Shown piece by piece: positions 25,090 to 33,476 of a stretch of DNA of 39,753 bases (its first letter is position 1; each line of letters starts with the position of its first letter). The position numbers and the translations under genes are program-made. This stretch comes from an uncultured Selenomonadaceae bacterium (GTDB lineage: Bacteria; Bacillota; Negativicutes; Selenomonadales; Selenomonadaceae): assembly GCA_905234175.1 (NCBI GenBank), contig CAJOGX010000016.1:1-39753 (forward strand), in the 5' to 3' direction. Under the pieces are notes generated by a model. It saw nothing but the letters and a program-made list of their open reading frames with translations. It searched no databases and was not told the origin of the DNA.

Positions 25090-26439
25090 TCAGCCGCTGA
25101 TCTTTTCAATCTCCGCCGCGATTTTACTGCAGATTCTTTCAAGCTGCGCCTTGCTGGGGCCTTCCGCCATGACGCGAACAAGCGGCTCAGTGCCGGACGC
25201 GCGAACCAAAATTCTGCCGCTCGCGCCAATCTCGGTTTCGCCTTCGGTTATCGCGCGCTGAACTTCCTCCGCCGTCTTGTAAATATTTTTATCCCGCACG
25301 CGAATGTTAATCAGAACCTGCGGGAAAGTCGTCATCATCGCGTTGAGTTCCGCCGCCGTCTTACCGGATTTTTTCATCGCCGTCAAAACCTGCAGCGCGG
25401 TAATCAAACCGTCGCCGGTCGTCGAAAATTCGCTGAAAATAATGTGCCCGCTCTGTTCGCCGCCCAGCGTGTAACCGTTCGCGCGCATATTTTCCAAAAC
25501 GTACCTGTCACCAACCGCCGTGACTTCGTAGCGCCCGCCGAGATTTTCTATCGCCTCGCGGAACCCGATATTCGCCATGACCGTCGTAACAACCGTGTTC
25601 CGCGCGAGAGTTCCAGCGTCCATCATCAGCTTGGCGCACATAATCAGAATGTGGTCGCCGTCAATCAGCTCGCCGCGTTCGTCAATACAAAGGCACCTGT
25701 CCGCGTCGCCGTCGTGCGCAATTCCAATATCCGCCTTCCTGCGCAGAACTTCCAGCCGCAAATTCTGAATGTGCGTCGACCCGCAATCGTCGTTTATGTT
25801 CAGACCGTTGGGCTTGTCGCCGAGCAGAATAACTTCCGCGCCAAGACGCTTGAGAACTGCCGGCATTGCCTCATACGCTGCGCCGTTCGCGCAGTCCAGA
25901 ACGATTTTCATTCCGTCGAATCGCGCGGAAGTCGTGCCCGCCACGAAATTTATGTATTCCTCAAGCAAATCGTGCCGGTATTCAATATCGCCAATCTTCG
26001 CGCCGGTCGGCCGCTGAAAGGTGTCGTTGAACTTAATCTCGTTGACAATGCTGGCAATTTCGTCCTCGGTCGCGTCGGGGAGCTTGTAGCCGTCGCCGCC
26101 GAAAAATTTTATCCCGTTGTCGTAGAAAGGGTTGTGCGAGGCGCTGATAACCACGCCAGCCGCCGCGTGAATTTTTTTGACAAGGTAAGCAATCGCCGGC
26201 GTCGGAATAATCCCAGCGGTAACCGCGCGCCCGCCAGCCGAGCAAATCCCAGCCATGAGCGCCGCCTCGAACATTTCGCCCGAAATTCTGGTGTCGCGCC
26301 CAATTAAAATTTTCGGCTTGTCTTCCGAGCGCTTACCAAAATACAAAGTTGCCGCGCGCCCCAGCCTGTACGCAAGTTCCGGCTGAAGTTCGGTGTTAGC
26401 CTCGCCGCGCACGCCGTCCGTTCCAAATAATCTCGACAT
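25090..26439 (-). CDS. glmM: Phosphoglucosamine mutase GlmM
   Basis: Converts glucosamine-6-phosphate to glucosamine-1-phosphate, the step after GlmS. 449 residues starting MSRLFGTDGVRGEAN at the ATG at 26439, which has GGGAGGA upstream; the frame is open to 26487 but without a ribosome site. Motifs: ISASHNPFYDNGIKFF (phosphoserine loop, about residue 100), DGDADRCLCID (magnesium site), GEQSGHIIF (substrate loop) and RASGTEPLVRVMAEG (phosphate site). It follows topB at 16 nt. Unlike the common cdaA-cdaR-glmM order, it is 20 kb away from cdaAR here. Confidence 0.97.
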   Translation of the reverse strand: MSRLFGTDGVRGEANTELQPELAYRLGRAATLYFGKRSEDKPKILIGRDTRISGEMFEAALMAGICSAGGRAVTAGIIPTPAIAYLVKKIHAAAGVVISASHNPFYDNGIKFFGGDGYKLPDATEDEIASIVNEIKFNDTFQRPTGAKIGDIEYRHDLLEEYINFVAGTTSARFDGMKIVLDCANGAAYEAMPAVLKRLGAEVILLGDKPNGLNINDDCGSTHIQNLRLEVLRRKADIGIAHDGDADRCLCIDERGELIDGDHILIMCAKLMMDAGTLARNTVVTTVMANIGFREAIENLGGRYEVTAVGDRYVLENMRANGYTLGGEQSGHIIFSEFSTTGDGLITALQVLTAMKKSGKTAAELNAMMTTFPQVLINIRVRDKNIYKTAEEVQRAITEGETEIGASGRILVRASGTEPLVRVMAEGPSKAQLERICSKIAAEIEKISG

Positions 26440-26455
26440 TGAAATTCCTCCCAGT

Positions 26456-28450
26456 TTAAATTTTTCCCGTGAAATCGGGCTTGCCATTTTTATCGTCGCA
26501 CGCCATCCGGCAGTTGGGAAAATTACTGCAGCCCCAGAAATATTGCCTGTCGCTCTTGCGCTGGCGCCGCACCATGACGCCGGTTTTACAGCGCGGACAG
26601 ACGACGGTATTTTTCTCCGCCGGTTTCATTGTAACGGTCTCCGCCTTCCTGCAGAGCTCACGGGTAAGTTTTACCTGCCCCGCCAGAAAATCTTCGAGCG
26701 TGCCTTCGCCCTCGCTCATGGAGTGCAGTTTGTCTTCCCAAATCGCCGTGGCGTCGGGGTAAATAATTTCGTCCGGCAGAATGTCAATCAGCATAAACGC
26801 CTTTTCCGTCGGCTGAAGAATTTTTTTGCCGGTGAAACTGAGAAAGCCGCGCCCAATCAAATCGTCAATGATAGCGGCGCGCGTGGATTCGGTGCCAATC
26901 CCGTAAACGTCCCTGAGCTGCTGCTGGACGGCGGGATTTTTAACGTACTTGTGAATTTCCTTCATGCCCTGCACGAGGCTCGACGCGGTAAAACGTACCG
27001 GCGGCTTCGTGACAGATTTTTTCAGCTCAGAATTTTTGTAAGTGGCATCGTCGCCCGCTCTGAGCGTGGGCAAAGTCTGCGCAATTTCGTCGTCAGCCCT
27101 GAAGGTCGGCGCGCTGTAAAATTCACGCCAGCCGATTTGCTTGACGGCTCTGTCGCGCGCGCTGAAAGTTTCGCCCTTGTAGCTGACGGCAACGGCGGTT
27201 TCGTCGTAGACGTGGACGGGGTAAAACTGCACGGCGTAGTTGCTGGCGATAAGGCGGTAAACGTTGGCCTCGACGGCGCTGAGCTTGCCGGTGGCTTTTT
27301 TCGTTGTAGGGATAATCGCGTGGTGCGCGGTGATTTTTTTGTTGTTCCAGGCGCGGCTTTTAATTTTGGCGTCGGCGTGCGTGACGAGATTTTTCAAAGT
27401 TTCGTCGCTGGTTGCTGAGAGGTTAGCGAGAATTTTGCGCGCGTCGCCGAACTGGGAAGTCGGCAGGTATTCGCAGTCAGAGCGCGGATAGGTGGTGAAC
27501 TTTTTTTCATAGAGGGATTGAGCGGCGTCAAGAACCTGCTGGGGCGTGTAGCCAAACTTTTTACCGGCGGCGATTTGAAGCGTCGACAGGGAAAAGGGCA
27601 GCGGGTTGAAATCTTTTTTCTCGGTGGTCTTGCATGAAGAAATTCTGGCGTCGAAGGGCGCGGCAGAAAATTTTTTAGCGTAAGTTTCAGCGAAAGTTTT
27701 ATCGATTAGCCTGCCTTCCGCGTCGAAAGATTTACCGGCGGGCTCAGGTTTCCACTGGGCAACGAAGGTGCCGTTTTTGTGCTGGAACTGCGCGAAGATG
27801 TTGAAAAAGTCTACGGGCTTGAAGTTTTGAATTTCGCGTTCGCGGCGGACGACAAGGGCGAGCGTGGGAGTTTTGACGCGGCCGATTGGAAAAACTTCGT
27901 CGTGCCCGAAACGGCGGGCGGCGAGTGTGTAGGCGCGCGAAAGATTCATGCCGATTAGCCAGTCGGCGCGGGAACGAGCCAGCGCGCTTTGCTTGAGGTT
28001 GAAGAAGTCGGCGTTGTCGCGCAGGTCAGCGTTGGCGCGTCTGATACTGTTTTCGTCGAGCGCGTTCAGCAGAATGCGGCGGACGGGCTTTTTGTTGCCG
28101 AGGAACTCCAAAACTTCGTCAACCAGCAACTGGCCTTCGCGGTCGGGGTCGCCAGCGTGAACAATCTCGTCCGCCTGCGCGATAAGTTTTTTGACGACTT
28201 TGAATTGGTCAGCAACCTTCGGCTCAACTTCGAGCTTCCAGATTTTGGGCACGATAGGCAAATCTTCAGCGCGCCAGTTTTTGTAGCGAGGGTCGTAGCC
28301 GCTTGGGTCAACCTGACGCAGGACGTGCCCGACCAGCCACGTGACAATTCCGCCCGAAGTTTTTATGTAGCCGTCGCCTTTCTGCGGATTTTCCAGGCAG
28401 TAAGCCAGCTCGCGCGCCATCGAAGGTTTTTCGGCGATGTACAGTCTCAA
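26456..28450 (-). CDS. topB: DNA topoisomerase III TopB (type IA)
   Basis: 664 residues. Toprim domain at the N-terminus (LYIAEKPSMARELA ... HAGDPDREGQLLVDE with acidic triad), active-site tyrosine in TTYPRSDCEYLP, GIGTESTRAAIIDDLIGRGF in domain III, and a single C-terminal zinc finger CPRCKTGVMVRRQ ... YFWGCSNFPNC. It resolves single-stranded and recombination intermediates. Starts with TTG at 28450 behind GGGGAAG. It may be housekeeping, but TopB copies are also common on mobile elements; nothing else mobile is seen next to it. Probably forms an operon with glmM. Confidence 0.94.
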   Translation of the reverse strand: MRLYIAEKPSMARELAYCLENPQKGDGYIKTSGGIVTWLVGHVLRQVDPSGYDPRYKNWRAEDLPIVPKIWKLEVEPKVADQFKVVKKLIAQADEIVHAGDPDREGQLLVDEVLEFLGNKKPVRRILLNALDENSIRRANADLRDNADFFNLKQSALARSRADWLIGMNLSRAYTLAARRFGHDEVFPIGRVKTPTLALVVRREREIQNFKPVDFFNIFAQFQHKNGTFVAQWKPEPAGKSFDAEGRLIDKTFAETYAKKFSAAPFDARISSCKTTEKKDFNPLPFSLSTLQIAAGKKFGYTPQQVLDAAQSLYEKKFTTYPRSDCEYLPTSQFGDARKILANLSATSDETLKNLVTHADAKIKSRAWNNKKITAHHAIIPTTKKATGKLSAVEANVYRLIASNYAVQFYPVHVYDETAVAVSYKGETFSARDRAVKQIGWREFYSAPTFRADDEIAQTLPTLRAGDDATYKNSELKKSVTKPPVRFTASSLVQGMKEIHKYVKNPAVQQQLRDVYGIGTESTRAAIIDDLIGRGFLSFTGKKILQPTEKAFMLIDILPDEIIYPDATAIWEDKLHSMSEGEGTLEDFLAGQVKLTRELCRKAETVTMKPAEKNTVVCPRCKTGVMVRRQRKSDRQYFWGCSNFPNCRMACDDKNGKPDFTGKI

Positions 28451-28513
28451 ATCATCACTTCCCCAAAAATGTAAATGACTTTTTCTACCAGCGGCGCGCG
28501 AAATCCTTTTTTC

Positions 28514-28542
28514 TTGACAGCGGGGAATTTACGTGGTATAGT
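28514..28542 (+). promoter_or_regulatory. Promoter of tRNA-Ser(GGA)
   Basis: -35 TTGACA (28514-28519), 17-nt spacer, -10 TATAGT (28537-28542), 18 nt before the tRNA. This is near consensus and probably also drives the structured RNA downstream. Confidence 0.82.
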
Positions 28543-28560
28543 ATCGCCGTTGATTGACAT

Positions 28561-28649
28561 GGAAAGTTGTCCGAGTTGGTCGAAGGAGCACGACTGGAAA
28601 TCGTGTAAGCGTTGATAGCGCTTCAAGAGTTCGAATCTCTTACTTTCCG
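28561..28649 (+). tRNA. tRNA-Ser (anticodon GGA)
   Basis: Class II tRNA of 89 nt. Acceptor GGAAAGT (28561-28567) pairs with ACTTTCC (28642-28648), discriminator G. The anticodon arm CACGA-CTGGAAA-TCGTG carries GGA at 28596-28598; the variable arm is GCGTTGATAGCGC and the T-loop AGAGTTCGAATCTCT. CCA not encoded. Decodes UCC/UCU. Confidence 0.96.
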
Positions 28650-28663
28650 TTTAAATATTGCAT

Positions 28664-28902
28664 TACGCTTTAGGCAAATTTATTTTGCGATTATAAGCGT
28701 TGGATTGAAATGAACCGTCGAGACGCTAACAGCGTTTACATGGTTAAAAAGTCGCGACTGTGAGCGCAGAGACTTGATTCTCCGAACAAATAACCCGTAC
28801 TGACAATATCGCCAGGGCATACGCAGCAACGATAGTCCATTGTAGCGCGGTAGGCTTCGGATTATGGGGTCAAGTTTTTGCGGTGACAGCCGCGATTTTT
28901 TG
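28664..28902 (+). ncRNA. Long rod-shaped structured RNA downstream of tRNA-Ser, candidate SRP RNA
   Basis: No convincing frame here, but strong pairing. Two 5' hairpins (ACGCTT/AAGCGT at 28665-28700; ACGCT/AGCGT inside AACC/GGTT at 28713-28745) precede a long rod from 28746 to 28901: TCGCG/CGCGA and CTGT/ACAG at the base, then 13 bp (28765-28777 with 28870-28882), TCCGAA/TTCGGA, and a tip helix GAC..TATCG/CGATA-GTC. The tip loop has CAGG on the 5' side and AGCA on the 3' side (28813-28828), like the symmetric loop of SRP RNA helix 8, although the apical loop ATAC replaces the usual GGAA. The run ends in T6. tRNA-Ser next to SRP RNA is a known Firmicute order. Not tmRNA (no T-arm end). Confidence 0.5.
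28876..28902 (+). terminator. Intrinsic terminator of the tRNA-Ser/structured RNA transcript
   Basis: Short stem GCGGT/GCCGC (28880-28893) followed by GATTTTTT. The same bases can instead form the base of the long RNA rod, so terminator and RNA 3' end overlap. Confidence 0.6.
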
Positions 28903-28908
28903 TTGCAT

Positions 28909-28933
28909 AAAAAAAGCCGCCGCTTACGGCAGC
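28909..28933 (-). terminator. Intrinsic terminator of the deaminase operon
   Basis: Minus strand: GCTGCCG-TAAG-CGGCGGC (28933-28916) followed by TTTTTTT, 15 nt after the stop codon of the amidohydrolase gene. It faces the RNA terminator on the other strand. Confidence 0.9.
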
Positions 28934-28947
28934 TCTGAAATTCAATT

Positions 28948-30309
28948 TTATTTCGCCGTCAACTTTTTCACGCGCGCGTTGAACTCCGCGATAATTTTTT
29001 CTTCGTCCAGCGTTTTCAGCTCGCGCTTCTCCATTAAAATTTTTCCGTCGACGATAACCGTATCCGCCGACGCCGCGTTCGCCGAGTAAACCAAAAGCGA
29101 AACTGGATTTATAACCGGCTGCCACTCCGCGCCGCTCATATCGAACAGCGTAATATCCGCCTTGTAACCGGCTTCGAGCTTACCAATATCGCTGATACCG
29201 ACAGCCGCCGCGCCGTATTCCGTCGCCATTTTCAGCGCTTCGGGCGCGGGGATAACGAGCGGGTCAAGCAGTTCAGCTTTGTTAAGGATCGCCGCCAGCC
29301 GAATTTCCTCAAGCATATCGAGATTGTTATTGCTGGAGGCGCCGTCCGTGCCGAGCCCGACCGTGATGCCATTGCTCAAAAGTTTAGGAATCGGCGCAAT
29401 GCCGCTGGCGAGTTTCATGTTACTGCCTGGGTTGTGCGCCACGCGGACATTTTTCGCGCGCATAATTTCAATTTCGTTATCGCTGAGGTGGACGCAGTGC
29501 GCCGCTAAAAATCCTAAATCCAGCAGACCGGTTTCAGCGACAACTTCAAAGGGGCGCCTGCCGTGTTCCTTGACGCAGCTGTTAATTTCGTCGAGCGTCT
29601 CGTTCATGTGCATATGAATTTCGGCGCCGAGCTTACCGGCGGTGTCAGCGATTTTTTTCAGATAATCCGGCGGGCAGGTGTAAACGGCGTGCGGACCGAA
29701 CATGACTTTGATTCTGCCTCCAGCCTTGCCGTGCCAGTCTTTGAACAGCTCAACATTTTGCGCGAGCCGTTTTTCATCACCAAAAATTTCACAGCGAGAC
29801 AGCACGCCGCGCATTCCAGATTTTTCGACAACCTGCGCGACTTCCTCCATATTCGGACCGTACATGTCAGCGAAAGTCGTCGTGCCGCCCTTAATCATCT
29901 CGACCGCCGCCAGCTCAGCGCCCGCGCGAATATCGTGGCGGTTCATTTTGTCTTCAATTGGCCAGATATATTTGTTGAGCCAGTCCATAAGCGCCATATC
30001 GTCAGCGTAACTGCGCAGCAGCGTCATTGAAGCGTGAGTGTGCGCGTTAATAAAGCCAGGCACAGCGAATTTCCCGCGCCCGTCGATAACCGTTGCGGCG
30101 GCGGCTGGCGAATTGTCGATTCTGGAAATTTTGTCGCCGGTTATGAAAATATTGGCGACTTCGACCGCCCCGTCGGGCTTGAACACGTGAGCATTTTTAA
30201 TAACTATGTCAGCGGACATTTTTTTCCCTCCTGTAGCAAAATTTGGAAAGGCAGCGAGCGCCATGAAACCGACGGCTCCCTTGATAAAATTGCGCCTTGA
30301 AATTTCCAT
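28948..30309 (-). CDS. MTA/SAH deaminase-type amidohydrolase with an N-terminal Tat-like signal
   Basis: 453 residues of the 5'-methylthioadenosine/S-adenosylhomocysteine deaminase (MtaD) branch of the amidohydrolase superfamily. Metal ligands are seen as NAHTHAS (HxH), HMHMNE, AAHCVHL and GTDGASSNN (Asp). Directly after ahcY (3-nt gap), it fits SAH/MTA clearance. Odd: the first 30 residues read MEISRRNFIKGAVGFMALAAFP, a twin-arginine (SRRNFIK) signal with a hydrophobic core, unexpected for this cytosolic enzyme. An in-frame ATG at 30219 (MSADIVIKNAHV), the normal family start, has its own AGGAGGG site 7 nt upstream. Both exported and cytosolic forms could be made; the family assignment is firm, the substrate inferred. 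Confidence 0.88.
   Translation of the reverse strand: MEISRRNFIKGAVGFMALAAFPNFATGGKKMSADIVIKNAHVFKPDGAVEVANIFITGDKISRIDNSPAAAATVIDGRGKFAVPGFINAHTHASMTLLRSYADDMALMDWLNKYIWPIEDKMNRHDIRAGAELAAVEMIKGGTTTFADMYGPNMEEVAQVVEKSGMRGVLSRCEIFGDEKRLAQNVELFKDWHGKAGGRIKVMFGPHAVYTCPPDYLKKIADTAGKLGAEIHMHMNETLDEINSCVKEHGRRPFEVVAETGLLDLGFLAAHCVHLSDNEIEIMRAKNVRVAHNPGSNMKLASGIAPIPKLLSNGITVGLGTDGASSNNNLDMLEEIRLAAILNKAELLDPLVIPAPEALKMATEYGAAAVGISDIGKLEAGYKADITLFDMSGAEWQPVINPVSLLVYSANAASADTVIVDGKILMEKRELKTLDEEKIIAEFNARVKKLTAK
30219..30230 (-). promoter_or_regulatory. Internal ribosome site and alternative start of the deaminase
   Basis: Within the coding frame, AGGAGGG lies a few bases before an in-frame ATG at 30219-30217. 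It would give a 423-residue protein without the Tat-like signal, matching the usual length of the family. Confidence 0.6.
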
Positions 30310-30312
30310 AGC

Positions 30313-31551
30313 TCAAATCCCCAGATAAGCGCGCTGAGCGTCGGTGAGCGTGTCAATCTGAACGCCAATCGCGTCTAGCTTAATTTCAGCGATTTTGTTG
30401 TTGATTTCGTCGGGCATGAGGTAAACTTTTTTGTCAAGCCTGTCGTGGTTGTGGAGAATGTGCGCGCAGCTGAAAAACTGAACGGCGAAACTCAAATCCA
30501 TAATTTCAGCGGGGTGACCGTCGCCGGAAGCTAAGTTGACGAGCCTTCCTTCAGCCAGCAGGTAAATTCTGCGGCCGTCGTGCTGGAGAAATTCTTCAAT
30601 ATTGTGGCGGACGGTGCGGCGGCTGACGGAAAGTTCTTCGAGCTGGGGAATGTTAATTTCAACATCGAAGTGACCGGAATTGGCGAGGACTACGCCGTTT
30701 TTCATCAGCGGGAAATGTTCCGCCGTGATAACGTCCTTGTCGCCGGTGAGCGTCAGGAAAATATCGCCGACCTTCGCCGCCTCGCTCATGGGCATGACGC
30801 GGAAGCCGTCGAAAACCGCCTCGACAGCCTTAATCGGATCGACTTCGGTAATGATAACGCTGGCGCCGAGGCCCTTCGCGCGCATAGCGGCGCCCTTGCC
30901 GCACCAGCCGTAGCCAGCGATAACGACGTTTTTGCCGGCGATAACCAGATTCGTCGTGCGCATAATCCCGTCCCACGTCGACTGACCAGTCCCGTAGCGG
31001 TTGTCGAAAAGATATTTGCAGTAGGCGTCGTTGGCGGCAATCATCGGGAAAGGAAGTTCGCCGCGTTTTTCCAGCGCGCGCAGCCTGTAAACGCCGGTTG
31101 TAGTTTCCTCAGAGCCGCCAAGAATTTTCGGGATAACGTCGCGGTGTTTCGTCAGCAAAAGATTTACGAAGTCGCCGCCGTCATCTATGAAAATGTCCGG
31201 CGCAAATTCTATCGCGCGCTCGATAAAATTTTCGTACTCCTCGGCGGTGCAGGCGTGCTTAGCGTAAACCGTCAGGCCGTCTTCTACCAGCGCCGCCGCA
31301 ACATCGTCCTGCGTGGAAAGCGGGTTGCAGCCGGTGAGCACAACTTCCGCGCCCGCCGCCTTGAAAACTTCCGCCATGTACGCAGTCTTCGCCTCGACGT
31401 GCAAAGTCATAGAAATTTTTTTGCCGGCGAACGGTTTCGACTGCGAAAATTCCCGCTCGATTGCCGACATTACCGGCATGAAATTTTTTACCCAGTTAAT
31501 TTTGTCGTGCCCGCCAGAAGCAAGCGCCATGTTCGCTACGATTGAGTTCAT
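30313..31551 (-). CDS. ahcY: Adenosylhomocysteinase AhcY
   Basis: Hydrolyses S-adenosylhomocysteine to adenosine and homocysteine, with bound NAD, relieving product inhibition of methyltransferases. 412 residues; N-terminus LASGGHDKINWVKNFMPVM is typical, as are QSTWDGIMRTTNL and the NAD-binding VVIAGYGWCGKGAAMRAKGLG. Bacterial/archaeal form without the long insertion. Start ATG at 31551 has AAGGA within the last surE codons (surE stop at 31554), so translation is coupled. Next gene is the SAH/MTA deaminase, which makes a coherent methyl-cycle pair. Confidence 0.96.
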   Translation of the reverse strand: MNSIVANMALASGGHDKINWVKNFMPVMSAIEREFSQSKPFAGKKISMTLHVEAKTAYMAEVFKAAGAEVVLTGCNPLSTQDDVAAALVEDGLTVYAKHACTAEEYENFIERAIEFAPDIFIDDGGDFVNLLLTKHRDVIPKILGGSEETTTGVYRLRALEKRGELPFPMIAANDAYCKYLFDNRYGTGQSTWDGIMRTTNLVIAGKNVVIAGYGWCGKGAAMRAKGLGASVIITEVDPIKAVEAVFDGFRVMPMSEAAKVGDIFLTLTGDKDVITAEHFPLMKNGVVLANSGHFDVEINIPQLEELSVSRRTVRHNIEEFLQHDGRRIYLLAEGRLVNLASGDGHPAEIMDLSFAVQFFSCAHILHNHDRLDKKVYLMPDEINNKIAEIKLDAIGVQIDTLTDAQRAYLGI

Positions 31552-31553
31552 TT

Positions 31554-32285
31554 TTAATTCATTCCTTCGCTAAAAATTTTTTCGTGGTGCGTAACGTCGA
31601 CGTGCAGCGGCGTCACCGAAACGAAACCCTGTTCAACCGCGAAAATATCCGTGCCATCGCTCCTGTCAAGGTCGATAACGTCGCCGCGTATCTCAAAAAA
31701 TTTCCGCCCGTCAATCTCGTGGCTGATAAAAGCGTTGACGTAGTCGCGCCGCCCCAGCCTGCTGAATTTAAATTCGGCGGAACTTGCGCGATACTTTTTA
31801 GGAAAGTTGACGTTCAGGAAAAAGTTTTCGCCGCTGTTAATCTGCTCAGAAAAATATTTCGCCGTGACAGCCGCCACTTCCTCAAAAGAAATTTCCGACG
31901 CCACGTCCCTTGAAACCGCCAGCGCCGGAATATCGTGCAGAAAACCTTCGAGCGCGCCGCCGACAGTGCCAGAGTACAAAACGTCCGTCGCTAGATTCGC
32001 GCCGTCGTTAATGCCGGAAATCACCGCGTCAATTTTATCAGCCGCCATCGCCTCCATGTAAATTTTCACGCAGTCGGTAGGAGTGCCGTCAATCGTCCAC
32101 GCCTCGCAAACGGGATTTTCTACGCGCCGGTATTCCATTTTCCTGTGAATCGTCATCGCGTGCGCAACGCCGCTCTGCTGGCTCATCGGCGCCGCCACTA
32201 CCACTTCAAAATTTTTCAGCGCCCGCGCCATAGCCCAGAGTCCCGCGCCGTCTATCCCGTCGTCATTCGTCAGCAAAATTTTCAT
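31554..32285 (-). CDS. surE: 5'-nucleotidase SurE
   Basis: Metal-dependent nucleoside 5'-/3'-monophosphate phosphatase, survival protein. 243 residues starting MKILLTNDDGIDGAGLWA, with the Asp pair at residues 8-9 and the other metal ligands in SQQSGVAHAMT and SGINDGANLATDVLYSGTVG. I use the ATG at 32285 with GGGGAG upstream; the open frame to 32426 extends into dus and does not look conserved. It overlaps the end of dus by 23 nt and is followed at 3 nt by ahcY. Confidence 0.95.
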   Translation of the reverse strand: MKILLTNDDGIDGAGLWAMARALKNFEVVVAAPMSQQSGVAHAMTIHRKMEYRRVENPVCEAWTIDGTPTDCVKIYMEAMAADKIDAVISGINDGANLATDVLYSGTVGGALEGFLHDIPALAVSRDVASEISFEEVAAVTAKYFSEQINSGENFFLNVNFPKKYRASSAEFKFSRLGRRDYVNAFISHEIDGRKFFEIRGDVIDLDRSDGTDIFAVEQGFVSVTPLHVDVTHHEKIFSEGMN

Positions 32286-33246
32286 CGTCCACGCTCCCCA
32301 AACTGCTAATAATTTCCCGCACGGCGTCCACGCTCTCCGCGCCGTTAAATTTCTTCCTGAACTCCGCGCCGCCGCGAAACCCCTTAGTGTACCAGGCAGC
32401 GTGCTGGCGCATTTCGCGGACGCCAACGTATTCGCCCTTGAAGCCGATTAGCTTTTCAAAGTGCCTCCGCATAACTTCAACGCGCTCAGCCAGACTCGGC
32501 GGCGGATTTTTTTTGCCGGTGCGAAAATATTCCAGCAGCCTGCCGATAAGCCACGGGTTGCCCTGCGCTGCGCGACCAACCATAACGCCGTCCGCGCCGG
32601 TAACTTTTAAAATTTTGTCGAGCGAATCGAAATCCCGCACGTCGCCGTTGGCAATGACGGGAATTTTCACGGCGGCTTTGACGCGGGCAATTTCCTCCCA
32701 GTTCGCCGCGCCGGAATAAAACTGCGGCCGCGTCCTGCCGTGCACAGCTACGAAGTCAACGCCAGCACTTTCAGCAACCTTCGCAATTTCCACGGCGTTG
32801 AAATTTTCGTCGTAGCCGAGCCGGAGTTTCGCGCTGACGGGAATTTTCACAGCCTGACGAATTGCGCTGAGAATTTTTCCGACGAGCGCCGGATTTTTCA
32901 TGAGCGCTGAGCCTTCGCCGTTCTTAACAATCTTCGGCGCGGGACAGCCCAGGTTGAAATCGATAACCGCCGCCGTGCCGAGGTCTTCAATAAATTTCGC
33001 CGCCTCAGCGCAGGTCGCGGGATTGGAACCGAAAATCTGAATTGCGATTGGGCGTTCAGCCGCGTCGGTCTGGAGCATTTCCAAAGTTTTTTCGTTGCGG
33101 TAGTGAATGCCGTTGGCGCTGACCATTTCCGAAAACATCAGCGAATTGCCGCCGAGTTCGCGAACGATTAGCCGGAACGCCGAGTCCGTCACGCCCGCCA
33201 TTGGCGCTAAGAAAACCGGCGCGCTGAAAATTTCTTCAAGCGTCAT
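32263..33246 (-). CDS. dus: tRNA-dihydrouridine synthase (DusB type)
   Basis: 327-residue flavoenzyme that reduces uridines in tRNA D-loops. TIM-barrel start FLAPMAGVTDSAFRLIVRELG, catalytic cysteine in DFNLGCPAPKIVKNGEG, FMN/RNA contacts KLRLGYDE and VHGRTRPQFYSGAANW, and C-terminal helical tail. Often the first gene of a run in Firmicutes; here its ATG overlaps the TGA of the truncated toxin gene (ATGA), and its AGAGG ribosome site lies in the toxin remnant. This junction suggests the toxin's 3' end was lost right at dus. Confidence 0.94.
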   Translation of the reverse strand: MTLEEIFSAPVFLAPMAGVTDSAFRLIVRELGGNSLMFSEMVSANGIHYRNEKTLEMLQTDAAERPIAIQIFGSNPATCAEAAKFIEDLGTAAVIDFNLGCPAPKIVKNGEGSALMKNPALVGKILSAIRQAVKIPVSAKLRLGYDENFNAVEIAKVAESAGVDFVAVHGRTRPQFYSGAANWEEIARVKAAVKIPVIANGDVRDFDSLDKILKVTGADGVMVGRAAQGNPWLIGRLLEYFRTGKKNPPPSLAERVEVMRRHFEKLIGFKGEYVGVREMRQHAAWYTKGFRGGAEFRKKFNGAESVDAVREIISSLGSVDDENFADE

Positions 33247-33476
33247 CGTCTGCCTCTATCACATTTTCCGCTGTTGGTCGAGCTGTTCGCGATTCTCACT
33301 TTGTATGCTGCTGTACCGTCTTTTAGCTTGAGACCTTCCAATTTATCGCCGATTAAATTTCCATTTTCAAGCTCGTCCGTAACGGTTTTAATGTCCGCCA
33401 TGATTTTCAGATATTTTTTCTTGCGAATGTAAAAATCAGTGTCTGTTTTGAATCGCTTTGTCGGTATGACTTCCAT
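33243..33476 (-). pseudogene. Truncated RelE/ParE-type toxin
   Basis: 77 residues: MEVIPTKRFKTDTDFYIRKKKYLK, a helical hairpin with VTDELENGNLIGDKLEGLKL, then the start of the beta-sheet (GTAAYKVRIANSSTNSGK) and a sudden CDRGRR end at the dus start codon. Full RelE/YafQ-like toxins of this kind usually run for another 30-40 residues (two strands with the catalytic positions), so this copy has lost its 3' part and is probably inactive. It has its own GGAG site and overlaps the antitoxin gene by 41 nt, as an intact toxin-antitoxin operon would. Confidence 0.65.

Noticed and set aside
28664-28902. tmRNA or 6S RNA as identity of the structured RNA
   Set aside because: There is no tRNA-like 3' end with T-arm, and no large central bubble with the known 6S consensus. 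A CGCTTTAG match to tmRNA tags is too short to count.
32286-32426. N-terminal extension of surE
   Set aside because: SurE proteins start with MKILLTNDDG; the extra 47 residues read dus sequence in another frame.
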